DNA of 64,000 nucleotides from Linum tenue (Eukaryota > Streptophyta > Magnoliopsida > Malpighiales > Linaceae): positions 9,980,339-10,044,338 of the forward strand of contig CAMGYJ010000002.1 of assembly GCA_946122785.1 (NCBI GenBank), written 5' to 3'. Below, in pieces: positions 45,570-55,983 of this stretch. The position numbers and the translations under genes are program-made. Positions within the stretch are counted from its first letter, which is position 1; each line of letters begins with the position of its first letter. Below the pieces are notes generated by a model that saw nothing but the letters and a program-made list of their open reading frames with translations, was not told where the DNA came from and ran no database searches.

Positions 45570-47771
45570 GAGCATGGAGAAGATTAGGCTTCCGCCACAT
45601 TTCTTGTTGGTACAAGTACAATAGAGAAGAGCTCACAAAAGTTACAAAGCTTCATTTTTCCGGGAACGTTTATTTTGTTATGATGCAATGCCGACGATAC
45701 TTTTAGCAGCCCAGAACTTAATCATCACAGCAGCTTGCACACGACCTGGCCTCTGATGATCCGGAACTGGAGCAGAGAATTAAAACCGCTCAAATTTCTG
45801 CTTAATTTTGAATAAGTTTCCATGCCAAAGTGCCTGTAACAAATTATCGTCATTCATCTTAGTTCATTCACGTATGAACCCATGCTTATTCTGGCGTTTG
45901 TTCCTTTAGAAATTGTGTAACGAGGAGATCAGGAGAAAGGTAGCCTGATGAGTAGCTTTCTTATGGGCTGCTAGTTACAATTTTAGTAAAATGAGCTGAA
46001 ATCATCTGCTCTATAAACCTGTCTTATCATGAAGCAATAAGTATTTTTTATTTTTCAAGCTTAAGTTTCAGTATTTGTACTTCCAATCAAGCTTAGTTTC
46101 TGAAACCGACTCAGATAAGGAGAAAGAGCAGGACACTTCTCATGAATACTCTGAATTAGAGTAATGACCCAACTTGATTGCTTCCAAATGTGAATGTGAT
46201 AAAGGCTTCTTTGCTCCTTGGAGCTTTCATAGAGTTGTCCATCTAATGGCGAAAAAAGGCTCTTTTATCAGTAATCCGGTTACATATAGACTACCGTTCT
46301 TTAATATTGTGTGTTTTATAAATTAGTTGTCCAGTCATGCCCTAGAAGATTATCTTGGATAAAAGAAAAAACCAATTCTGATGTCTCCACCTCTTGATCG
46401 CTCTTCTTCGTTCCTTTGTGTTAAGTAAGGGTTTTGAAAATGGGTAAAAAAAGGTTGAAAGACTTGGCTTTTGTTGGGGCATTATAAGTCTAGGATGGAA
46501 ATGGAGGTTGGTAGGAATTTGTCTTTCTAGATGTACTACTATTATAATCGAGCTTTAGTTTAGTTCTGCCTTTCAAATAACAACATAAGTAATAACGGTA
46601 CTGCTGCTTCAATTTGAGTGTGACAACCCTCAGAGGAAGTTACAACAATCTCCTTCATCTTAATGGTTTCTCTTATTTTACTCACCATGGATTCCTTAGT
46701 TTCGATCTCGAGCTAGAGATTATATTCTTGATCACATAGATATCTATCTATAGGGAATGTTGAAGTACAACTTGGGATATCAAAAGAGGAATAGAAATAT
46801 ATCCGAAGAGAACCAAAAGACAAAAATGATCCGAAACGACACTTACAGCTGAATGAGACCGGTCCATGTTCAATATGCTTGTAATGTTTATAAAGTACCC
46901 ATGCAAAAAATATTAGAACATGTAGGATAAAAGTGTATAATAAAATGATGTATTATACATATAATCAATTAATAAATCACTTTATTACTCATTCGTGCGT
47001 AGATTCTCTCTGTCGTCAAAACTTTCAATTGTTGATCTATATAGAGAAAAATGACACCTTTTTTTTCTTCTTTTGCGAGTCAAAGAGAATTCTTAATCAA
47101 ATCAAAAGCTATAGGATTTTCATTTTTCCACACATTCATTTTGCTCATGAAGAAATCCGTCCCAATCTCTCTTTTCCTCCTTCATAATAATTTGTTGTAG
47201 TATAGGAGGAGCTTCATTCATTGTCCATTGACAAAGCAATACAACTTCGATTGCCGTGAGCTTTATGTATGTTATTATGTGTCGTTTACCAATCCAAAAC
47301 TTACCAAAAAACGACACTTTCCTCTTACAAAAAAAAAAAAAAAAAACGATTATAGTAGTACTGCTTCAGCTATATAGATAGATGCAGATAATTAACCAAA
47401 TAACATTCAGATAACCAAAACTTACACGTACGATTATATCATACCATGTTAATTAAACAACAGTAGTGATCACAGTACTATTACTAACACACGTATAACC
47501 TTCGATCCAAACGTGATCCCAGCAGTCCCTTATTATTACATGTTTCTATTACCATCCCAATTAACTGCGCTGCCATGCATGCATACGTATATATAGCTAT
47601 AGCTAGAGTGGATCCATTATCCATACATATTTATATATAACCTATTCACATCTCCTCCATATATATATATATATATAGATCCCTTAGATTGATCACACAC
47701 ATATAATAACATAGGCCGGTAATTCGATCCTCGAGCTTCGATGGATGGATCATCGACAGAACGATCGATGA
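45570..47771. other. Intergenic between UGPase-like gene and CIF
   Basis: Holds the UGPase-like 3' UTR, a duplicated non-coding block (46431-46770), a polyA-like run (about 47328-47345) and an (AT)n tract near 47659-47678. I looked for a second CIF coding region in 45.6-46.4 kb, on the minus strand beside the duplicated block, and saw none. Confidence 0.55.
46431..46770. repeat. Duplicated non-coding block, copy 1
   Basis: Direct copy of 48556-48883. Shared landmarks in the same order: gttttgaaaatgg, ttttgttggggcattataag, ataatcgagctttag, gagtgtgac, ccctca, atctccttcatctt, ctcacc.tggattcctt, gagatt.tattc.tgatcaca. Overall identity is moderate with several indels, so it is an old duplication. 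Confidence 0.85.
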
Positions 47772-48238
47772 TCAGTTGGGAATGAGCTTGAAAGGTGGCT
47801 TCGAAAGTGTCGGCGTCGGATCGTACCTTCCATAGTCTCTTGTGTTGGCTCTCAGCAGCCTCTCGTGGACTACTTCATCCTGATATACATAAAAATTGTT
47901 TGTTTGTTTGTTTGTTTACCCAAGAAAACGATCCGTTTAGAGAAACCACAGAGAAGATCAGACAAATTTACCTCAGAAGAGACCACTGCACCAGCTTGCT
48001 GCCTGTTATACTTCTCATGGTTTTTCAGCTCGAATCTTCCACCAGCTGCACCAGAAAAACTGATGAATTAGAGCAGCAAATAAAACGCGAAAAAGAACTC
48101 AAAAGCTCAGGAATGAAAAACAGATTTCGCAGTACCTGCAAGAGAAGGTGAAGGGAACAAGGACAGTAGTGCTAAGTTGATGAGGAGAAGAAGAAGCAAC
48201 ACCACTCTCCCAAATCTCTTCACAGCATCAACCTCCAT
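47772..48238 (-). CDS. CIF: Casparian strip integrity factor (CIF) peptide precursor
   Basis: Exons 48238-48136, 48045-47972 and 47879-47772 give a 94-residue precursor. The Leu-rich segment VVLLLLLLINLALLSLFPSPSLA is a signal peptide; a variable acidic/basic propeptide ends HERLLRANTR. The last 21 residues begin DYGRYDPTPTL and end KPPFKLIPN at the stop. The Asp-Tyr start and the PPFKLIPN end are the hallmarks of Arabidopsis CIF1/CIF2. CIFs are tyrosine-sulfated (Tyr after Asp, by TPST), secreted from the root stele, and bind the SGN3/GSO1 and GSO2 receptor kinases to complete and monitor the Casparian strip; a GSO-ligand role also exists in embryonic cuticle for related peptides. A TATA-like ttaatatataaat lies about 170 bp upstream of the ATG. 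Here position 5 of the mature peptide is a second Tyr. Confidence 0.93.
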
Positions 48239-48407
48239 TCTTGTTGTACACTCTAATCTAGCTTAATATTGCAGTAGTAATACTGATTTTAATGATTAAG
48301 CTTCGAAACCTCTTCTCTTTTCTTCCTTTCTTTGTGGTTTAGTCTCTGCAACAAGATGAGTAATGATGGTTTCAATGGCCTTTTCCTGGGCCGAGCCTCA
48401 CACCTCC

Positions 48408-48421
48408 ATTTATATATTAAT
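48408..48421 (-). promoter_or_regulatory. Probable CIF TATA box
   Basis: On the minus strand ttaatatataaatg sits about 170 bp upstream of the CIF start codon, consistent with a core promoter and a leader of roughly 140 bp. Confidence 0.5.
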
Positions 48422-48555
48422 ACAGGCGTTTTCCACTCTCTCCAACAACAACAAGAAAAGGGGTATTAATAATCATAATGAATATGTTAAATTAATGTAA
48501 TTAGTGGACAAATTATATAACATAAAAGTAGCTGGGGCTATGCTAGGGCTTTTAT

Positions 48556-48883
48556 GTTTTGAAAATGGGGCAAAAAGGTGAAAGAAGGCCACTTTGCTTT
48601 TGTTGGGGCATTATAAGTCTACCAATGGAAGTTAGTGGGATTATCTATAGTGTGTATAATAGAGTTATATAATCGAGCTTTAGCCTTGTCTTTCAAACCA
48701 AGACTCAAAATAATACCGGTAGGACTTGCTTTAATCTGAGTGTGACATCCCTCAGTGGAAATTATCATAATCTCCTTCATCTTGATCACTTATTACTCAC
48801 CTTGGATTCCTTTCTATCTCAAAATAGCTAGAGATTCTATTCATGATCACACATATAGATTTCTTGGGATACCTAAGTACAAT
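48556..48883. repeat. Duplicated non-coding block, copy 2 (CIF upstream region)
   Basis: Direct copy of 46431-46770, beginning about 320 bp upstream of the CIF start, so it lies in the CIF promoter region. The two copies bracket the CIF gene at a spacing of about 2.1 kb, as left by a tandem duplication of the locus followed by loss of one gene copy. Confidence 0.85.
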
Positions 48884-48962
48884 GATCTTACAGCAATGGA
48901 GTTGTATTCGAGATGGATCAAAGGGAAGAAGAGAGAACCAATAATATAACATCAGGATCGCG

Positions 48963-48996
<34 letters not shown>

Positions 48997-49008
48997 ATAT
49001 ATATATAA
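48963..49008. repeat. (ATCT)n-(AT)n compound microsatellite
   Basis: About eight ATCT units run directly into an AT dinucleotide run. Likely polymorphic. Confidence 0.95.
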
Positions 49009-49093
49009 TTCAACAACTGTGTTGCTGATAACCCTGTTGGCAGAAATAGGGTTATCGAAATGTCAATTTAATCCAACCTTTTGAATAAATTTT

Positions 49094-49440
49094 GAGTCTA
49101 CATTAATTATTAGCCAAACTTTTCACATATTCTTTTCTATTAGCCATACTTATTGAAATACTAATAATTAGCCAAATGTTAATTTTTCAGTTAGCAATTT
49201 TGTTAGTAATATTCACTTGCCAACATGATACTGACTTGAAAGAGACATATGGAGGTCAACATTACAAACCTGTAGTATTTTAACTAAGAAAAGAGTAATT
49301 ACAAATTTATTAACAATAACGTAAAAATGGCTAATATTTTGGTGCATTTAAAAATTTTTTTGACTAATTATTAGTAATTCAATAGGTTTGACTAATAAAA
49401 AAAATGCGAGAAAGGTTTGGCTAATAATTAGTCTCTATCC
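49094..49440 (-). mobile_element. MITE-like TIR element, copy 1
   Basis: Ends are inverted repeats built on attaattattagccaaac. The interior reads gttagtaatattcacttgcc, gatactgacttgaaagagac and aacgtaaaaatggctaatat. It is the reverse complement of the element at 55361-55690, so the pair is in opposite orientation. No coding capacity. Confidence 0.75.
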
Positions 49441-51489
49441 TAATTCTTTTAAAAAAATATGTTCATTAAATCTGAATTGAACCGATTGTTGCAGTTTAAC
49501 GAAATTGAATTCAATTGTCAAAACTAACTCCTGAGTTTTCTGAAAACTCGTATGTCGACCCTATTTCTAAATCAGGTCATACTTTGATCGGGGTTAGTTT
49601 GGCATCTCTCTGCGTTCATGTCATAGGCTCTCGATGTGATGGATTGCCGATGTGGGTATGTTCTTAGTATACACACATACCATCTAACCCTGGGAGCTAG
49701 ATAATGGGTTGATCAAATTTGTAAATACGTTTCTAGAGTGTTGGAAAAGTAGTAAGTTCTATCATCTATGGAAAGAGTGACACTATTGAAGAAAATGCCA
49801 AGCTTGTTATGGAGAGTAAAATGGGATAAAGAGGAAGGATACTGAGTGATCAACTAGGGTTTTGGTTTGTCCTTGTTAAAAGGAAACATTAGGTTGGATT
49901 AGGCTCCTAATTAAAAATACTTAAATTGTTTGTGGGATAAACTTCTGTTAGTGGTTTCTTTTAATCCAATAAGACAAAGACAACCTACCAAATACAACTG
50001 ATAGGACACTGGTGGAGAATAAAGAGAAGAAACCAATTGTGGGGATTGAAAATATTCAATAATCAATTCTTAATTGATAAAGCAAGAGAGAAAGAAAATT
50101 AATTATATAGCACAATATTAGCAATCTTATCTTTGCTTTTGCAGCCCTTTCCTGAGTCCTTTATTAGGACAGGGTCTCCTAATTTTAAGCTAAGCTAGGA
50201 CCCTTCCCTTCTTTTTCTGCTGTCCAATTATAGACCAATAATCTTCTCAAATTTCCTTTCTCAGAGCAACACTTGTTCTCTAATACTGAATTAAATTATG
50301 GAATGATTTGGCCAAAGGTTGGAAATGTATTGGCAAGCTCCATCACTTTATAGCTTGGGTCATGTTCTTTCTTTCTATATGCAAGCAAGAAAGAGAAATA
50401 ATTATGATGTCTCTTGGCTCTTGGTTTGCATAATGATCAATTAGTAGCACTAGTTTGTTCAAAGTGGGAAATAATTGTTCAGTAAAGCTGTAACTAGGCA
50501 ACCTACCCTTGCCTGGTTTTCAGGATTATGGCCTTGGCTAGTTCCTGAAATTCCTATCTTATGTTTTCACATATGTAGACAAATAGTGCACATTCTATCA
50601 ACTTCTGCTATGCCAAGACTGGAAAAGGAGACCTATACAAAGGTCCAAGGCTTTGGGTGAAGCTGCAAAGCTTGAGTATTCGATTGATCTTCAACAGTCG
50701 ACACGGTTCAAGAAACGCGTATTAAGGATCTGAATGCCTCCTGGCTAGCTTGAGATTATCAATGGTGGCATATTACCGTGCCAAGCAAGTCAAATGAAAG
50801 CAACATATTGTTGTGGGAACCAACATCTTCCCTGTATACGCTAAAAGCTCGGTTCTTATGAGTCGAATTTAATTCTGATCCTTGATCCTGCTAAGTTGCA
50901 AACAGAACACTGCATTCATGCAAATGAACAAATGCTGCTAGAAAGAAAATCATAGCTAATCAGAACCCACTTCTTGGTGATACATGCATAAATTCTTATC
51001 GAAGCAAGCACTTAAAGTGATTACCAATAGCACTAGCTGAATAGTTAATAATTGAAGATATGATCTGAGCTTAGTGGCAAAGCATGCTTGGCCCCATCGT
51101 ATAGTTTTAATGTCACTCACAGTAGGGGAAAAGCAAAGCAAATTAGAGAAAAGAAGGTAGGAGCATATTGTCCCAGATGCATGCTTATTGCTTCCACCAA
51201 CTTGAAACCAAATTACTTTAGCATTATCTCAAAGAATAGCCCTTTTGATCTTCACTAATCAAGCAAGAAAATCTTATATGTATTCACAACCAAAGCATAC
51301 AACTTTCTTCGGGTCTCTTACATTGCATCATAATAAGGGAAAAACTCAGCCAAGAGTATGGATAATCAACCAACCATACCATACATATATGTGCACTCAT
51401 GCATATCTGTATGCTACACAGGTTATAAAATCGGATCATCTATGCGCACTCTTGATATTGTAAAATCTTATAAGGTATCCGGTTTGAGA
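49441..51489. other. No recognised gene
   Basis: About 2 kb of AT-rich intergenic DNA upstream of the CIF locus and downstream of the DnaJ gene; the last part must hold the DnaJ 3' UTR. No coding, RNA or clear repeat feature was found. Confidence 0.5.
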
Positions 51490-54046
51490 TCAAACAGACT
51501 GAGATGTGGCCGCAGCAGCTGGATTGGCCAGGCTCTCGTGGCGCAAGCTGTTTTCCCTGCAGTAAGGACCCTTGGCACCCTGTGGAGCAATTATTGAAGA
51601 ATATTACTCGATGATTTCAACCTGCAGTTGTCAAGAAACCAAACCGTCACTCACTTGGAAGACTGTTCCTAGTTTCTTCAATGCTTTGGCTCGCAGTCGA
51701 AGAACATCCTTGGAAACAGTAGGGTCTTTAAGTACCTGAAACAAGAAGCAGCAAGCCAAAAAAACAGAATTCGTCAACAATCGATTCAATTGTGATAAAA
51801 AACAAGTGTGTGGAGCATAAAGACAGGAGACTCTAAGAGCTTACAGCTTGGCAAACGCGAGATAAAGTAGTCTCGATATCAACCACATTGATCTGCCAAA
51901 GAGATTGCAGCATAGCATCCTTCCTGTCCTCAACGGCTTTCATCAAGTTCTCTTCTTTGTTCTCTGCTTGGTTCAGTTTCTTCAGTTCCTCCTGTATCTG
52001 GATTAAAGAGACAGCACCTAGAAAACAAAAAATGCTTATTATGTTCAGTTTTTAGTTCGAGGGTAAATAATGTCCTCTGTCTCGCTTGAGTCCTATTACA
52101 GTTCAATGAGGGTGTCCTTTTATACCTGAAGCTGCCATTACTTGTGACTTTATCTGATGTCCTTTATCTCGTACCCACTCAGCTAAAAACGGTACTCTCA
52201 TGTACCAATTGTCTTTCCCAATTTCTCTGGCTGCTTTACGCGTGTATATATAGCCGATAGTATGCAGCATAGCTTCACCAAATGCTGACATGAGAAAGGC
52301 AGTTGTCAGTGAAAAGATTTATGAAGACTGTCCAAAGAAACTTCAGAAGGAAGAGATCAAAAATGTCTCAGCGTATGCAGAAATGAAACTGCATGTCTAT
52401 CTATCTAAAATACATGTAAGATATCCACAAACGTGTCTTCCGAATTCAGTCAACCACAATGGCCTCCAACAAACCAAAAAGGACTGGACGACTTATATAC
52501 AAGGTTCATATCAGTTTAGTTGCCTACAAATATCCTGAAATTAGATGAAGACGAAAGTAGCTGGAGCCGAAGTTTCAATTCATTCTCATTTGTCAAGAGT
52601 TTCCTCATATCCAGGGCAGGAGCTAATCTAGCCAGAGTTAAAAGCATTGTGCAGTTTTGCTGGCACGGCTGGGGAAGATTGCTAATGCCAAAACATGGTG
52701 AGGCATGAAAGCTGACATTTATAAGCAATGAGAATATCGATCATGCAACTACAAAAGCACAAGGCACTTACCAGCTCCAGAGAGCCTTACTGCCTCAGAA
52801 TTGGCCCACTTTACAAATTCATCCACCCGTCCTTCAACAAATGGTTCCAGGTTATTCTTGAGATTAGTTATTAACTTTTCTTCCCTTTCCTTTTGCATTG
52901 CCTGCACATTTTCAATGAAAAAGCATGTATTCCTAATTACGATGGATACTCACACAACATCTAAACCAGAAATACAAGCTGCAAAAAGGGGGGAAATTGC
53001 GAACCTTTATCTTTTCCTGAAATTTTTGCTTCTGAGTTTCAGGATCCAAATTGCTTTCTTCAATTTCAATACTCGATATTGATGCCAGAGCAAGCTGCCC
53101 AATATATTCTTCAAAATACTCGCTGCCAAAGAGCATTCCAAATACAGCTGCAGGGTCCAACATGGCGTCCCTGGGGAAAAAAGTCAAAACGAACTTCTCA
53201 TGCTCAATGGAGAACCAAGCTAACAATAAAAGGGAGCTCTCACTAAGGTCGCATGAACTTACTGTTGTACGCCATCCTTTCCATGTTTGTCATAAGCTTC
53301 ACGCTTTTCCGGATCACTTAACACCTGATACGCTTCTCCAAGTTTCTAGGGATAGGCACAAGAAAGAAAGCTAAGTTAGATATTGCATACTGAAAGACAA
53401 GTTTAAAAATGGCCCATAATAATACTATTGTAAATTGTATTGTAATGAAGAACTGAAAATGCAAGCAGAAACCTGAAAGTTTTCAGCAGCCTTTGGATCA
53501 CCAGGATTTTTATCCGGATGAACAGTTCTTGCCTGTAAAGGAAAAACCAAATCATGTTAGTAAACAGAAGTCATATCACCATACACCAGCTTTATATTTT
53601 CCTTCTCTGCCTCTCTCATTGAATGAAGTTCAAAGAAGATTCAACATTCTGTAAAAGACTCAACTCAGCAAAGCTCATTCACTCACTTCACTACTCCTAC
53701 CTTCAATCACAAAGCGCCAAGCATTCTGACTAAATTAGGAGAGCCAATAACAAAGAACAGCAAAGCAATAACCTTTTTGTAGAATTGCAGCATTAACCAC
53801 ACATTTGACAACTCAAACGTGCTATCTATAATTAAAGCAGAATTGGAGCTACAAGTTAAGCACTTCAACTCGAAAACTCTGGTTAGCCCATTTCCTAAAC
53901 CATAAAAAAGCTACCTACATCACCAACAGTCGAATGAGCACCAAAACCTAGAAACCAACCTTGACGTAGTAAGCCTTCTTGATATCAGCTGCTGAGGCGT
54001 CCACATTGACACCCAAAATGTCATAATAAGCTGTCTCCTTCACCAT
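51490..54046 (-). CDS. DnaJ-X domain co-chaperone (dnaJ 10-like)
   Basis: Nine exons (54046-53960, 53532-53473, 53345-53263, 53170-53005, 52901-52772, 52284-52126, 52017-51845, 51735-51655, 51579-51490) give 342 residues in frame. Residues 4 to about 67 form a J-domain ([28 protein letters not shown] with the HPD at 34-36, [17 protein letters not shown]); HPD stimulates Hsp70 ATPase. There is no G/F or zinc-finger region. Then comes the DnaJ-X region: [73 protein letters not shown], a Glu/Lys-rich coiled coil ([18 protein letters not shown]) and [18 protein letters not shown]. The tail ends AAAATSQSV. The family is known from Arabidopsis 'chaperone protein dnaJ 10'. No signal peptide; cytosolic or nuclear action is likely. 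No damage is seen. Confidence 0.95.
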
Positions 54047-55360
54047 TGTTGTCTCTCAGTTCCAAGATCACCAGTTCTGACATTAAAGACAGCCGAAACA
54101 CAATCAAATTCACAGCCTCAGGAACAGCAGGAACACAAACCAATCGGTACCCATTACGGATACATGTAGGAAAAACCATTTCCCAACACATAACATGGAG
54201 GATCACACGGTTCAAAGCGAATTTAGATCTTAGCAAGAAGAAAAGGCATACAAAATAGGGAAAGCTCGAAAGAAGCAATCACATGAAAAAACCCCCATAA
54301 AAAGGAAGGAACTTTACGAGTGGAGGGAAAAGAAATCAAGGAACCCAGAACTTACATCCTCGTATCAAAGCGAAAGTTGGAGACTTCTAATGGAAACTCG
54401 CATGTAAAATCACACACCCAAAATCAGATTGCAAGTGGAAAGGGGGAAGAGATGGCGCTATTTATGTATGCCATGTGGCGAAGGAAAGTGGACGACGAAA
54501 CGGTGTCGGTTTGGGGTAGATGATCGGGCGGGAGACGGGGATAGGGAATGTGAGGAAGAAGCTTCGTTGGTCGTTGGCAGTAGCGGGCGTGTCTGTTATT
54601 TAACCGTCATATGAAGATTCTCTAGTAAAATGCCGCGTAATATAATATAATGCGAACACACGGACGCGGCTTCCCTTTTTGTTTTAATTCAGAGCAAACC
54701 CACCTTCGATCATCTTACGCAAAACTTAAAGGAGAAGGAATTGGCTATGGCGATTGGAATAAGGAAAATCGTAATCTGAACGGGTAGGGGCAAGTATCTT
54801 AGTACAATAGTATTCAAATTTGTTTAATGACATGTTGGATCATTTCGGTTTAGGACATTGATTGGGAGCAATTCGATTTGAATACGTGCATCGAATAAAC
54901 AAAAACACGTAATTCATATAAAAATCATATACAACTGAGCCACTGTTGGAAAATCAATACCTCCTCAGCATCTTTGAATCCTCTAGGATTTACCTCACGA
55001 TAGAAAGCACTCCATGTATGCTGGCTGAAACAATCCAAAATTCCAGGCATCTGCCTGAGGATTGAATTGAAGCTGTCTTTTCCTTCATGCTTGCTGGATT
55101 GATGAAGCTAACGTGCTCTCTGACTTGCCTGTTTTGACTCCCTTTGGTAAATGTTACAGTTTGCTCTCCTAGATCCTGTAATAAGGTGCCAAAAGGAATG
55201 TGAAGCTACAAATAAAGTACCACAAGGAAAGCAAGCTGCCATATTTGAGTCACCATAGATTGCCTTTAAGGATCCTGAAGCAACAATAGCGGGGTCACCG
55301 GTGCAAGCACAAGAATGCCATGCCAGTAGACATTTAGACTTGAGGTATACTTTATATACG
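54047..55360. other. No certain gene; exon-like text on minus strand
   Basis: 54047-54650 is the DnaJ leader and promoter side. On the minus strand about 55080-54950 reads GKDSFNSILRQMPGILDCFS then QHTWSAFYREVNPRGFKDAE, which looks protein-like and could be an exon remnant; I do not recognise the family and find no neighbouring exons. Confidence 0.35.
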
Positions 55361-55690
55361 GGGTAAACACTAATTATCAGCCAAATTTTTCTCGCATTAT
55401 TTTGTAATGAATTACTAATAATTTGTCAAATATTTTGTAATGCATCAAAATATTAGTCATTTTTACGTTATCGTTAATAATTTTGTAACTCTTTTCTTAG
55501 TTAAAGTACTAAAGTTTTGGAATGTTGACATCCATGTGTCTCTTTCAAGTTAGTATCATATTGTCAAGTCAATATTACTAACAAAATTGTTGACTGGATG
55601 TTAATGTTTGGCTAATTATTAGTAATTCAATAAGTTTGACTAATACAAAATTAAAGCTGGAAAGATTTGGCTAATAATCAGTGTTTACCC
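55361..55690 (+). mobile_element. MITE-like TIR element, copy 2
   Basis: Terminal inverted repeats: the left starts gggtaaacactaattatcag; the inverted right starts gggtaaacactgattattag. The total is 330 bp. Its interior is the reverse complement of 49094-49440. The flanks (ttatatacg and tttataaag) do not give an exact target duplication, so the superfamily is left open. Confidence 0.8.
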
Positions 55691-55955
55691 TTTATAAAGA
55701 CAACCACTGGAGAAAAAGAACTTTATACATTCGAAAACTCGTTTGTTTCTATAAGCAAATCTGAGTTTCCACAATTCGAACTAAATAAATAGCAGGAAGC
55801 CAGGAATGGTGTATCGATATTGATGCAGAGCTCAGGTTCCTGAGATGAGTTTCCTTCTAGGCTACTCCTGAATTCACCATCCAACCGATGCAATGAGACA
55901 AGGAGGAGGAGGAGGAAAATCGCTAGTGTCACTCAGCAGCCACTTCTATTAACAA

Positions 55956-55983
55956 CTAGCATTGGTCCCGGCCCGTTGGCCGG
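55956..55983 (-). mobile_element. Helitron 3' terminus, minus orientation
   Basis: On the minus strand a stem-loop ccggcc-aac-gggccggg (55967-55983) is followed by accaatg and CTAG (55959-55956), then host T. The body would extend to the right, into 56-58 kb; its TC end was not identified. Confidence 0.7.

Noticed and set aside
48963..49008. CRISPR-like or satellite array
   Set aside because: It is a simple tetranucleotide microsatellite; no spaced repeats of CRISPR type occur anywhere in this eukaryotic window.
55723..55932. Small secreted peptide gene on minus strand
   Set aside because: The frame looks signal-peptide-like, but it has no ATG (a stop precedes the first codon) and overlaps the flank of a Helitron terminus.
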